NCBI GenBank assembly: GCA_002454045.1
Contig: DKID01000026.1
Coordinates: forward strand, 1 to 64,000
DNA length: 64,000 bases
Direction of reading: 5' to 3'
From: Nitrospina sp. UBA6727
GTDB lineage: Bacteria; Nitrospinota; Nitrospinia; Nitrospinales; VA-1
Shown: positions 34,706 through 43,132 of the stretch, in pieces
How positions within the stretch are numbered: the first letter of the stretch is position 1
Layout: each line of letters begins with the position of its first letter
Notes under the pieces: generated by a model
Seen by the model: only the letters and a program-made list of their open reading frames with translations
What the model was told of the DNA's origin: nothing
The model's database searches: none
Translations under genes and position numbers: made by a program

Positions 34706-35194
34706 TTAACGGCTCGATTTACTTCCGCGGTCGATGGCGATTCTTCCCGTCCGGACGAGTTCTTTTATTCCAAACGGGGTCAACAATTCTAGAAAGCTGG
34801 CTATCTTTCCCTCGTCGCCGGTGATTTCGATGGTGTATGCACTGGGACTTACATCGACAACTTTTGCGCGGAACAAATCTACGATTCTGAGAATTTCTTC
34901 CCTGACTCTGGCTTCGGCGTTTGTCTTGATTAACAACAATTCGCGGTCGACAAACTTTTCCTCGGTCAGGTCAACGACTTTGATAACATCGACCAGTTTG
35001 TTGAGCTGTTTGGTAATCTGCTCGATTTTGGCATCGTCGCCGCGGGTCACTATGGTCATGTGAGAAACTCCGCGGTCGGATGTTTCCGCCACGTTCAGGC
35101 TTTCGATGTTGAACCCGCGGCCACTGAAGAGACCCGACACGCGGGACAAAACGCCAAACCGATTGTTCATCAATACGGAAATGGTATGTTGCAT
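34706..35194 (-). CDS. ilvN: Acetolactate synthase small (regulatory) subunit
   Basis: ACT-domain subunit that binds valine and stimulates and feedback-inhibits the catalytic IlvB. The 162-residue protein starts at the ATG matching HTISVLMNNRFGVLSRV; a frame 11 codons longer lacks homology. GLFSGRGFNIESLNVAETSD, MTIVTRGDD, and KLVDVIKVVDLT are family blocks, and FSGRGFNIESL is the ACT regulator-binding stretch. The partner gene ilvB, commonly directly upstream, is not in the window: the divergent nth gene lies there instead. Confidence 0.96.
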   Translation of the reverse strand: MQHTISVLMNNRFGVLSRVSGLFSGRGFNIESLNVAETSDRGVSHMTIVTRGDDAKIEQITKQLNKLVDVIKVVDLTEEKFVDRELLLIKTNAEARVREEILRIVDLFRAKVVDVSPSAYTIEITGDEGKIASFLELLTPFGIKELVRTGRIAIDRGSKSSR

Positions 35195-35339
35195 TTTTCT
35201 GGAACCCGAGTTTGCGATGCGCCCCAAACTTACTGCCCGGGGATGGCTTCTGTTGAACCCCGCATGCTAACAAAATCAAAACTTTTTTCCTAATAAGAAT
35301 TGCTTTTCAAACTGTGAATGGAGGCGGTCGGAAATAATC

Positions 35340-35996
35340 ATGCGGGAGAAATTCCATATCAGTCGGGCTCTCGCCGCGGTGAAGAAAGTTGTCCGTTCAT
35401 TTCCGGATCCCAGCGTGACCGTCATAAGTCGGAATCATAATCCCTTCGCCGTTCTGGTTAGTTGCATCATCAGCCTTAGAACTCGAGACGAGGTTACGAA
35501 AATAGCCGCGGAGCGTTTGTTCAAACAAGCAAAAAATCCGCAAGCGTTATTGAAACTATCAAACAAAAAAATAGAAAAAGCCATTTACCCCGCGGCATTT
35601 TTCCGCAACAAAACTAAGTCGCTGAAAAAACTTTGCCGAGACTTGCTGGATAACTACGGCGGAAAAGTTCCGGACAAACTGGATGAACTTCTTCGGTTGC
35701 AGGGGGTGGGACGCAAAACCGCGAACTTGACTTTGATTTTGGGACACGGCAAGCCTGGGATTTGCGTGGATGTTCATGTTCACCGCATCTCTAATCGTTG
35801 GGGATATGTAAAGACGAAGTCCCCGGACGAAACCGAGCAGGTGCTGAGGGATGAACTACCGCGTAGATACTGGACGAACTACAACAGTTTGCTCGTCGCG
35901 TTCGGGCAAAATATTTGCAAACCAATCTCGCCGTTTTGCGCGTCCTGCACGCTCGCAAAAGTTTGCCCAAAAGTTGGGGTCACCGTTAGGCGCTAG
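35340..35996 (+). CDS. nth: Endonuclease III-type DNA glycosylase/AP lyase
   Basis: Removes oxidised pyrimidines and nicks the abasic site. The 218 residues contain the helix-hairpin-helix LQGVGRKTANLTL with the catalytic lysine, CVDVHVHRISNR with the catalytic aspartate, and the [4Fe-4S] loop C-x6-C-x2-C-x5-C (CKPISPFCASCTLAKVC). All key residues are intact. It diverges from ilvN and its last 4 bases overlap the end of rph on the other strand. Confidence 0.96.
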   Translation: MREKFHISRALAAVKKVVRSFPDPSVTVISRNHNPFAVLVSCIISLRTRDEVTKIAAERLFKQAKNPQALLKLSNKKIEKAIYPAAFFRNKTKSLKKLCRDLLDNYGGKVPDKLDELLRLQGVGRKTANLTLILGHGKPGICVDVHVHRISNRWGYVKTKSPDETEQVLRDELPRRYWTNYNSLLVAFGQNICKPISPFCASCTLAKVCPKVGVTVRR

Positions 35997-36712
35997 GCGT
36001 CGATAATTTTTTTCTGTAGCGCGATGAGTTCTTTAATACCTTTGTCGGCAAATTTGAGAAGGCCCGCCAATTGCTCATCATCAAAAGGTTTTTGTTCCGC
36101 GGTCCCCTGAATTTCGATGTATTCGCCGGCACCAGTCTTGACAATGTTGAGATCGACATCGGCGTTGGAGTCTTCGCTGTAATCCAAGTCAAGCATTTTT
36201 TCCCCGTTGACAATTCCCACGCTGACCGCGGCGACATAATCTTTGATCGGCAACTCGTCGATTAATTTTTCCGCCGCCATTTTATTTAACGCCAGCACCA
36301 TCGCTATGAAGGCTCCCGTGATGGAAGTGCAACGGGTGCCGCCGTCTGCCTGGATGACATCGCAATCGATCCAGACGGTACGCTCTCCCAATTTTTTGAG
36401 GTCAACAACTGCGCGGAGTGAGCGACCGATGAGCCTTTGAATTTCTTGCGTTCTCCCCGAAAGTTTTCCGCGGGAAGCCTCGCGCGGCGTGCGGACATTG
36501 GTGGACGAGGGGAGCATGGAATATTCGGCGGTCACCCAGCCGCTGTTTTTGTTGCGGAGAAACAACGGGACTTTTTCTTCAACCGTGGCCGCGCAAATGA
36601 CTTTAGTGTCTCCCGTTTGGATGAGAACGGAGCCTGCCGGGTGCATGGTGTAGTTTTTCGTTATTGTAGTTTTTCTACACTCATCGAATGGGCGGTCTTG
36701 ATTTCTGGACAT
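35993..36712 (-). CDS. rph: Ribonuclease PH
   Basis: Phosphorolytic 3' to 5' exonuclease trimming tRNA and other RNA ends. The 239 residues show the N-terminal RPFDECR (usually RPI), GSVLIQTGDTKVICAATV, SGWVTAEYSMLPSST, GRTQEIQRLIGRSLRAV, and CDVIQADGGTRCTSITGA, all active-site or hexamer-core blocks. The length is typical. It ends tail-to-tail with nth by a 4-base overlap and stands about 100 bases after the exchanger gene end. Confidence 0.96.
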   Translation of the reverse strand: MSRNQDRPFDECRKTTITKNYTMHPAGSVLIQTGDTKVICAATVEEKVPLFLRNKNSGWVTAEYSMLPSSTNVRTPREASRGKLSGRTQEIQRLIGRSLRAVVDLKKLGERTVWIDCDVIQADGGTRCTSITGAFIAMVLALNKMAAEKLIDELPIKDYVAAVSVGIVNGEKMLDLDYSEDSNADVDLNIVKTGAGEYIEIQGTAEQKPFDDEQLAGLLKFADKGIKELIALQKKIIDA

Positions 36713-36811
36713 GTTCCCTCAATTTTTGGTTCACGAAAAAATAAACGCGGCGCAATTATATTCTTACACCAACACAAATTGCTATCTAAACACTAATCTC
36801 ATCGGCCGGGT

Positions 36812-37753
36812 TCACAAGCCGCCGGCTCCTTTCAATCCTACATAAACGCAATAAACTAAAATCAGCGTCGCCCCCTTTAGTTTTCCCAAAGAATAATTTC
36901 CGTACCTTATCATCCCCAGAAACAATCCGGTGACGGCGCTGGTGATGAGCAAGTCTGGCCGTATCGGCTCGTTGATGTGTAAAGGGTAAATGGTTGCGGT
37001 TAGACCGAGAACCATCAGGATGTTAAAGATGTTGCTTCCAAAAATATTCCCGATAGCCATTTCGCCGTGCCCTCGTTTCGCGGCGATGATGGAGGAGACA
37101 ATTTCCGGAAGGCTGGTTCCTATGGCGACGATGGTGATGCCGATGAACCATTCGCTAATCCCTAAACTGCGGGCGATTCCCACGCCTCCCGCGACTAAAA
37201 ACTCGGCGCCGCCAATCAAAAATCCGAGTCCGACGAGGATCAGAAAAATTTGCACGGAGAAAGATTGTCCCGCTAAAAATTGAATTTCATCGTCCTGCTC
37301 TTCGGTAAAATTTTCTTTGTGACGGAACGATCTCCACACATAAATTCCCAAAAGGCAGATCATGAAAAATCCTTCGTAACAATCAACTTTCAAGTCCCAA
37401 GCGATTACCACGATGAGCAGGGACGCGAACAGTAGCGGCGGCGATTCCCGTTTGAATCGGGCGGGCGCGATTGACAACGGTATCATGAAAGCGGTTAAGC
37501 CGAGGACGATGCCGATGTTGGCGATGTTGCTGCCGATGACGTTGCCCATCGCCAGTTCGTGGGTGCCTTCTAATGCGGCGCGGAGGGCGACGGCGAGTTC
37601 CGGCGTGGAGGTGCCAAACGCGATGACCGTGGCGCCAATCACGAAGGGACTAATTTTCAGCGCGCGGGCGAAGCGAACGCTGCCCGTCACCAAGAAGTTT
37701 CCTCCAAAATATAACAGCACCAGCCCCGCGATGATTTTTGCAAAATCGAACAA
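36812..37753 (-). CDS. Calcium/sodium antiporter, CaCA family (YrbG-like)
   Basis: A 313-residue, roughly ten-helix inner-membrane exchanger. The two alpha repeats are clear: GTSTPELAVAL with GNVIGSNIANIGIVLG in the first half, GTSLPEIVSSI with GNIFGSNIFNILMVLG in the second; the Glu in each PE and the GSN turns form the cation site. Ion selectivity (Ca/Na versus Ca/H) cannot be read from sequence. Neighbours give no hint of function. Confidence 0.92.
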   Translation of the reverse strand: MFDFAKIIAGLVLLYFGGNFLVTGSVRFARALKISPFVIGATVIAFGTSTPELAVALRAALEGTHELAMGNVIGSNIANIGIVLGLTAFMIPLSIAPARFKRESPPLLFASLLIVVIAWDLKVDCYEGFFMICLLGIYVWRSFRHKENFTEEQDDEIQFLAGQSFSVQIFLILVGLGFLIGGAEFLVAGGVGIARSLGISEWFIGITIVAIGTSLPEIVSSIIAAKRGHGEMAIGNIFGSNIFNILMVLGLTATIYPLHINEPIRPDLLITSAVTGLFLGMIRYGNYSLGKLKGATLILVYCVYVGLKGAGGL

Positions 37754-37820
37754 TGTAAGTTTTGGTCAAAAAAATAAAAAGATAACAACCCGGCGTCATA
37801 CCACCGACCGCGGCGCGGGG

Positions 37821-38552
37821 TCAACGCAGAAACGTTTCGGGATACCCGCTCCGCGCCAACTTTTCCTGAACGATGCGCGCTTTTTCGCGGCTGGGAAAAA
37901 CTCCCAATTGCACGATGTAGATTGTAGCCGACGCATCGGCCCCGCGCGAATCGGACGAAAAACTTTTCGTCGCGACACGCCGCGCGCCGCGCTGTTTGAT
38001 TTTTTGCGACTGCGCTTGGATGGAAGGCGCAAAGCCTTTCGCCTGGAGTTGTTGTGAAAACGATTCCGCGTTTTGCTTGACGCGGAACGCGCCGGTCTGA
38101 ATGAAGAACCCCGCCTTTTCTTTTTTCGTTGCCGGCAATATTTTTCTCGCGCTTGACTCCGGTTTAGGACTTGGCGATACTTCCGCAACTTTTGACGGCG
38201 GAACCGGGATGCTGGCGGCGCTTGATTCATCTTCCACTACGGGAACCTGCTCGGCTAATCTTTCGTCCGCGGTATCAGGTTTTTTCATCGCGGATTCAAT
38301 TGGAGAGACGGCGGTTGCTTGGCGGTTTGCCTGAAAATAAACGAGCCCTAAAAGTCCGATGCCGACGACGGCGATGGCAAACATCCGCGAATTTTTTGCG
38401 CGGATCTTTTTCCCCGATTCGTTTTCTATTTCTTCCACTTTTTCCGCGAAGTTATCGCCGTCATCAATTTGCTTTTCGTATTCATTGACTTCTTCATGGC
38501 GGGGATCGTCGTTTGTGAATGGCAGTGTTTCTTGTTCCTGAGTTTCCAGCAT
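37821..38552 (-). CDS. SPOR-domain membrane protein
   Basis: A 243-residue bitopic protein. Residues 1-55 are acidic and cytoplasmic, 57-73 a membrane helix (AIAVVGIGLLGLVYF), then a proline/serine-rich periplasmic linker. The C-terminal ~95 residues hold the SPOR pattern: GFFIQTGAFRVKQNAESF, then IYIVQLGVFPSREKARIVQ and SGYPETF. SPOR domains bind peptidoglycan denuded of stem peptides, as at division septa. The divergent gene is pyrD; no division genes are nearby. Confidence 0.88.
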   Translation of the reverse strand: MLETQEQETLPFTNDDPRHEEVNEYEKQIDDGDNFAEKVEEIENESGKKIRAKNSRMFAIAVVGIGLLGLVYFQANRQATAVSPIESAMKKPDTADERLAEQVPVVEDESSAASIPVPPSKVAEVSPSPKPESSARKILPATKKEKAGFFIQTGAFRVKQNAESFSQQLQAKGFAPSIQAQSQKIKQRGARRVATKSFSSDSRGADASATIYIVQLGVFPSREKARIVQEKLARSGYPETFLR

Positions 38553-38730
38553 GGCGGGTGCCTCTAAAGTTTATGGAGTAAAATTCATCGCCGCGACAAT
38601 TAATGGCGACAACTTTGGTTGCGGATGTTAAGATGTAAAAACGCGGCGAACGTGTAACTTCGTCCGCTGTGTCGTGCGAAAATATACGCGATAACTCCTT
38701 AATTGTCAATAGGATAAGGAAGTGTCAGCT

Positions 38731-39636
38731 ATGGACTTGTCGGTCAAACTGGGCGGTTTATATTTGAACAATCCGGTCATCGCCGCTTCTGGAACTTTTG
38801 GTTACGGTTTGGAATACCATTCGTTTGTGGACCTAAACGCACTCGGTGGATTTTCCACGAAGGGGCTTTCCTTAAAACCAAAATCCGGGAACCCCGTGCC
38901 GAGAGTTATCGAAACTTCCTCCGGCATGCTCAACTCAATCGGATTAGAAAATATCGGGCTGGAGGTTTTTTTATCCGAGAAGTTACCGCGGTTGAAAAAT
39001 TTTGACACCCGCATCATCGTTAATTTTTTTGGCGACACCACCCGCGAATATGTGGAGATGGCGCGGGCGTTGTCTAATGTAGAACGATTGGATGCTTTGG
39101 AGATGAACGTCTCTTGTCCTAACGTGGAAAACGGCGGCTTGCAATTTAGTTCCGCCCCCGAAGTTTTGGCGGAAGTGGTTTCCGCGGTTCGCAAGGCGAC
39201 CGGCAAGTTTCTTATCGTCAAGTTGTCGCCCAACGTTACGGACATTACTTTATTTGCCAAAGCCGCGGAAGATGCCGGCGCCGACGCTTTGTCCGTGTGC
39301 AATACCTTCGTGGGAATGTCGATCGATTTGAAAACTAGAACGCCGCATTTGGCGAATGAGACGGGCGGACTTTCGGGACCCGCCATCAAACCGTTGGCGT
39401 TAAACTTGGTGCGTCAAACAGTTCGGGCTGTGCAGATTCCGGTTATCGGAATCGGGGGGATCGCAAGCGGCGAAGACGCGGTGGAGTTTTTGTTGGCGGG
39501 AGCAAAGGCGGTACAAATCGGAACGGCGAACTTCATCGACCCGGCCTCGACTCTTCACGTGATTGAAGGAATTCGCCGATACTGTTTGGCAAATGGAGTG
39601 AGCAAACTTTCCGAATTAAAGATGCGCGGGGAGTGA
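38731..39636 (+). CDS. pyrD: Dihydroorotate dehydrogenase, class 1B catalytic subunit
   Basis: FMN enzyme oxidising dihydroorotate to orotate in pyrimidine synthesis. About 301 residues with NNPVIAASGTFGYGLEY, FSTKGLSLKPKSGNPVPR, LEMNVSCPNVENGG, SVCNTFVGMSIDL, GLSGPAIKPLALNLVRQ and GIGGIASGEDAVEFLLAGA. NVSCPNV carries the catalytic cysteine of class 1 enzymes. Class 1B usually pairs with PyrK, which is not adjacent. A GTG three codons earlier (38722) also has a ribosome site. Its stop directly abuts the alr stop on the other strand. Confidence 0.95.
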   Translation: MDLSVKLGGLYLNNPVIAASGTFGYGLEYHSFVDLNALGGFSTKGLSLKPKSGNPVPRVIETSSGMLNSIGLENIGLEVFLSEKLPRLKNFDTRIIVNFFGDTTREYVEMARALSNVERLDALEMNVSCPNVENGGLQFSSAPEVLAEVVSAVRKATGKFLIVKLSPNVTDITLFAKAAEDAGADALSVCNTFVGMSIDLKTRTPHLANETGGLSGPAIKPLALNLVRQTVRAVQIPVIGIGGIASGEDAVEFLLAGAKAVQIGTANFIDPASTLHVIEGIRRYCLANGVSKLSELKMRGE

Positions 39637-40782
39637 TCATCCGTTGCTGTAAATCCGCGGCACCCGTTTGCCGATGTTGCAAAGAATTTCGTAGGGAATA
39701 GTTTTTCCTTTCACGGCGAGTTCCTCGACCGATATCATCTGGTTTCCCTGCTTGCCGAAAATGACCGCCTCGTCTCCTTCTTGAACATCAGAAATTTCGG
39801 TGACATCAACGAGAATCATATCCATGCAGATGTTCCCGATTTGCGGTGCGCGCTGCCCACGAATCAGAACATCCATGTTGTTAGACAAGATACGGTGGAG
39901 TCCGTCTGCATACCCGATGGGAAGGGTGGCTACGCGACTATCCCGCCGCGTCGTGAAATTTCTTGAGTAACTCACGGGCTGATCTTTGGCGATAGACTTG
40001 ACGAGGATGATCCGACTTTTCCATTGCATGACAGGCTGGAACGGACGCAAGTTTTTTTCCCGGTCAAAAACTTTTTGCAGGGAAGAAGAGGGGAGAACTC
40101 CGTATAGGATGAGACCGGGTCTGACCATATTGAAACGGCTTTCCGGAAATTTAAACAACGCGGAGGTGTTCGCGCAATGGATCATTGGTGTGCGGACGCC
40201 TTCTTTTTGTAAGATGGCGAGAGCGGTTTGAAAATTTTTGAGTTGCGCGCGGGTGATGGAAAAGTCGTCTTCATCGGCGGAGGAAAAATGGGTGGAGACC
40301 GCGGCAATTTTTAGATTCTTTAAGTTGCGGATTTGATCGAGAAGCGCGGACAAATTTTCAGGCGAGACCCCAAGCCGATTCATTCCGGTATCAACTTTAA
40401 TGTGCACCGATACCATTTTGTTTTGCTTTTCGGCTTCCCTTGAAAGAGCCTGCGCAAGCGGCTGGGTGCAAAGTGTGGTCGCAAGATTGTGTCGGACTAA
40501 ATGTTCCGCGTGATCGGGAAATGTGCTACCGAGTATCAGGATAGGAGCGTCGATGCCGTTTTCCCTAAGCTCCATCCCTTCTTCAATTACCCCGGCGCCC
40601 AAATAGTCTGCGCCATTTTCAACCGCTGCCCGCGCGCAAGGGACGGCGCCGTGACCGTAGGCATCGGCTTTGATGACCGCCATGATTTGCGTTTGTGGGT
40701 CGAGATATTTTCTAAGAGTTTGAAGATTGTGCCGAAAGGCTTGCAGGTCAATCTCGGCGCGAGTCGCGCGATGGTGTGCCAT
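39637..40782 (-). CDS. alr: Alanine racemase
   Basis: PLP enzyme giving D-alanine for peptidoglycan. The 381 residues have HRATRAEIDLQAFRHNLQTL, AVIKADAYGHGAVPCAR with the PLP lysine, HIKVDTGMNRLG, and in the C-terminal beta domain SYSRNFTT with the second catalytic base tyrosine, and GNICMDMILVDVT. The length is typical and all active-site motifs are intact. It converges exactly on the pyrD stop with no bases between. Confidence 0.96.
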   Translation of the reverse strand: MAHHRATRAEIDLQAFRHNLQTLRKYLDPQTQIMAVIKADAYGHGAVPCARAAVENGADYLGAGVIEEGMELRENGIDAPILILGSTFPDHAEHLVRHNLATTLCTQPLAQALSREAEKQNKMVSVHIKVDTGMNRLGVSPENLSALLDQIRNLKNLKIAAVSTHFSSADEDDFSITRAQLKNFQTALAILQKEGVRTPMIHCANTSALFKFPESRFNMVRPGLILYGVLPSSSLQKVFDREKNLRPFQPVMQWKSRIILVKSIAKDQPVSYSRNFTTRRDSRVATLPIGYADGLHRILSNNMDVLIRGQRAPQIGNICMDMILVDVTEISDVQEGDEAVIFGKQGNQMISVEELAVKGKTIPYEILCNIGKRVPRIYSNG

Positions 40783-40941
40783 AAAATAATTGTTTGCAGA
40801 ATAAAACGCGGGCTTTCGAATTGGTGAAAATCAGGGCAAGCGGAAAACCGCCGTCGGCAACTTACAACATTTTGAATCGAGATAACCGCGCGCGCTGGAA
40901 ATGTTCACTACTCATCAACCTCACGTCCGATGACGGTTTGG

Positions 40942-41424
40942 CTACTCTCGTCGCGTGCGACCTGTGTTGGATAAGCGCCCGCTTTTTTTGACCGGCGGTC
41001 CGGAGGTGCGGATAGCCCGGCAACACATACTATCTTCGTCCTTTGCTTTCTTCCTTATGAGATAAGCCCGGTCGCTGTAAAAATTATAGGCCATGGCGTT
41101 CGTCCCTTGCTCTTCCTGACACCAATAGGTGGACCCACAACCTTCGGGAAATTTATAGTCGATGTGAACTATGTCGCCGTCGAAGTCGGTGTTCTTGCAT
41201 TCATGATCATACAGGTTCCTACATTCTTGACTCTTGGGCAACCGCCAGTCGTCGAACCCGCCAAACTTTTGTTCATTGAGCCAACCAATATAATTATTGG
41301 CGCCTTTCCATGAACACCACTTGTCGCGCATTTGATAACTGTCTTTCTTCGCCCAAGTCAAGTTGTATCGGGTGTCCGTCAGAGTGTCGTTGTCGTTGTC
41401 CTTAAACCGATCTTCGTCCGCCAT
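40942..41424 (-). CDS. DUF1566 (Lcl-type) protein
   Basis: A 160-residue protein without a signal peptide. LTDTRYNLTWAKKDSYQ, WKGANNYIGWLNEQKFGGFDDWRLPKSQE, FPEGCGSTYWCQEEQ and CCRAIRT follow the DUF1566 pattern, a likely C-type-lectin-like fold found in surface and phage-tail proteins. Seven or more cysteines are present, which is odd for a cytoplasmic protein and suggests export by an unseen route or metal binding. No function is known. It diverges from the small protein gene at 41.5 kb. Confidence 0.78.
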   Translation of the reverse strand: MADEDRFKDNDNDTLTDTRYNLTWAKKDSYQMRDKWCSWKGANNYIGWLNEQKFGGFDDWRLPKSQECRNLYDHECKNTDFDGDIVHIDYKFPEGCGSTYWCQEEQGTNAMAYNFYSDRAYLIRKKAKDEDSMCCRAIRTSGPPVKKSGRLSNTGRTRRE

Positions 41425-41553
41425 AAATCTTTAAAAAATGATTTGGAAATAATGACGGATAGTATATTTTAAAAGGCGCCTTCATGGCAAACATTGATTT
41501 TTAGTAGCATCGCTAAGGAGCGACTCCGTTTAATTTTTAATACTGGGAACGTT

Positions 41554-41838
41554 ATGGGAAAAATAGAAATCCAAAGTTTTTTTTACGATTTAATTCATTG
41601 CAAGAACAAGATCAGCTCCGTCTTTGAAAAATGGGATAAAAAGTACGAAGAGGATGAACGGGGCGCTCTCGTCGCAGGAATGCGGGAATGCCCGGACGCG
41701 GAATTGGTTGCTTTGTTAATCAACATTCAGAAACTGGCGACGGGCTATGAACAAATTAAGGAACTGATGGATAAAGCCGAGCAGGAACAGGTGGACAAAG
41801 CGTTCGTGGAGGACGACCCCGATGACGAAGATTTTTAA
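41554..41838 (+). CDS. Small hypothetical protein
   Basis: I do not recognise this 94-residue, strongly acidic helical protein (IEIQSFFYDLIHCKNKISSVF, then a D/E-rich end VEDDPDDEDF). The ATG at 41554 has GGGA 5 bases upstream; a frame 20 codons longer also exists. There is no signal peptide or membrane segment. It lies 33 bases before the FGE-like lipoprotein gene on the same strand, so they may share a transcript. Confidence 0.6.
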   Translation: MGKIEIQSFFYDLIHCKNKISSVFEKWDKKYEEDERGALVAGMRECPDAELVALLINIQKLATGYEQIKELMDKAEQEQVDKAFVEDDPDDEDF

Positions 41839-41871
41839 TCCGTCGTCGCGCCGCCAACCTCGGCGACAAAA

Positions 41872-42813
41872 ATGAACACGGCGACGCGCGTTTTATTTAT
41901 GAAACCGAAACGTTTATTTTGCACGATGACCTATTCCATCCCCGCTTTTAGAAACTACGCCGCAACTATTTTTACAGCGCTCTTATTTTTTCTTTGGGGA
42001 TGTCAAGTTTGCGATTGCGAAAAAAGACAGGACGCTTTGCCTTCTAAAAAAGTTTCTCCGCGCGACCAAAAAGAAATGGTGCTGATACCCTCCGGCGAAT
42101 TCATTATGGGTACGAATAAAGTAGACGCGGAGAGCACGCACAAAAAAATTGGCGCGATCAAACCTCTTTACGTTGACCAACATCCCGAAAGAAATTTATT
42201 TCTCGGCCCCTTTTACATCGACCAGTATGAAGTGACCAACGCGGAGTACCAACGGTTCTTGGAGGCGACACAATTTATCGACTTGCCAACTCACTGGGTC
42301 GACGGAAAATATCCCGCCACGAAAAGTTTGCATCCCGTCACACAGATCACTTGGTGGGAAGCTTGGTCGTATTGCACGTGGGCGGACAAACAATTACCCA
42401 CCGAAGCGCAATGGGAAAAGTCGGCGCGCGGACCGAACGGTCTTCCGTATCCGTGGGGAAATGAGTTTGTGAAAGGCGCGGCAAATTCGGGGATGGATGG
42501 CGACCGCGACACAGCGCCCGTCACCGCCTACGCCAAGGATGTCAGCCCATACAAAGTATATGGTTTGTCGGGGAATGTTATGGAATGGACGCAGGATTGG
42601 TACCTTCCTTATCCGGGAAATTCTAGATCGAATCCCAAGTTTGGCCAGGAACGAAAAGTTTTGCGGGGCAACGGATTCCAAAAAGCCGGGCATTATTTTT
42701 TGTCCGCCTACCGTTACGCGTTCACCCGCACCGAAGCCGACCCCAATGATTTTTTTGAGAACGTGGGATTCCGATGCGCGTCAGAAATCATCGCGGAAAA
42801 AAAAGACCAATGA
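41872..42813 (+). CDS. Lipoprotein with degenerate formylglycine-generating-enzyme domain
   Basis: A 313-residue protein; the earliest ATG is given, but ATGs 9 or 18 codons later are also plausible. The hydrophobic LLFFLWGC at about residues 37-44 is a lipobox. The rest is the FGE/sulfatase-modifying fold: MVLIPSGEFIMGTN, FYIDQYEVTNAEYQRFL, PVTQITWWEAWSYCTWA, RLPTEAQWEKSARG-like QLPTEAQWEKSARG, YPWGNE, GLSGNVMEWTQDWY. The active-site pair CxxxxC expected after VLRGG is absent (VLRGNGFQKAGHYFLSAYRY), so it cannot act as a true FGE. It is more like PvdO/NirV-type structural or binding proteins. Confidence 0.85.
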   Translation: MNTATRVLFMKPKRLFCTMTYSIPAFRNYAATIFTALLFFLWGCQVCDCEKRQDALPSKKVSPRDQKEMVLIPSGEFIMGTNKVDAESTHKKIGAIKPLYVDQHPERNLFLGPFYIDQYEVTNAEYQRFLEATQFIDLPTHWVDGKYPATKSLHPVTQITWWEAWSYCTWADKQLPTEAQWEKSARGPNGLPYPWGNEFVKGAANSGMDGDRDTAPVTAYAKDVSPYKVYGLSGNVMEWTQDWYLPYPGNSRSNPKFGQERKVLRGNGFQKAGHYFLSAYRYAFTRTEADPNDFFENVGFRCASEIIAEKKDQ

Positions 42814-43132
42814 CGATTTCAACACGCCGATGAAAAATCCGCAGCGTCGCGCACGACATTAGAACGACGGCGCATCCCGCGAGGCGTTGCGCGTCCCACC
42901 GTGCGCCACCGCGCACCATCATCTGTTAAAGGATTTGTATCGCGCCGTAACCACCGCGGCAAATTGATGGCGACCGTCATCGCCGCGTTGCCGCTGCTGC
43001 GATTGAAAAACCGCTTCAGGTGATTTTGTTGCGGAGGCGTTGCGCGCGCCGTTGTCGTCGCGCCATCATCATTGCCGCCGTCACGCCGCCATCGTCATTC
43101 CAACATGCCGCCACTAAAAATAAATAAAGTTT
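42814..43132. other. Gene-free CGNCG-rich stretch
   Basis: No convincing gene in 319 bases. The DNA is full of short CG-rich words such as GCCGCCATCG, CGTCACGCCGCC and GTTGCGCGCGCC, very different from the AT-rich mrr gene next to it. Similar words recur near 30165-30240, 44430-44465 and 58217-58330. It could be a degraded gene or a degenerate interspersed repeat; I cannot decide. Confidence 0.45.

Noticed and set aside
37413..38057. 214-codon plus-strand frame across the exchanger and SPOR genes
   Set aside because: It runs antisense through two clearly identified genes, and its residues show no motif.
40783..40941. 65-codon plus-strand frame from 40794
   Set aside because: It has no ribosome site or recognisable motif and runs into the end of the DUF1566 gene on the other strand.
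41872..42813. Active formylglycine-generating enzyme
   Set aside because: The two active-site cysteines are missing and no sulfatase gene is near.
40942..42813. Diversity-generating retroelement
   Set aside because: Both proteins have suitable folds, but no reverse transcriptase or template repeat is found in the window.
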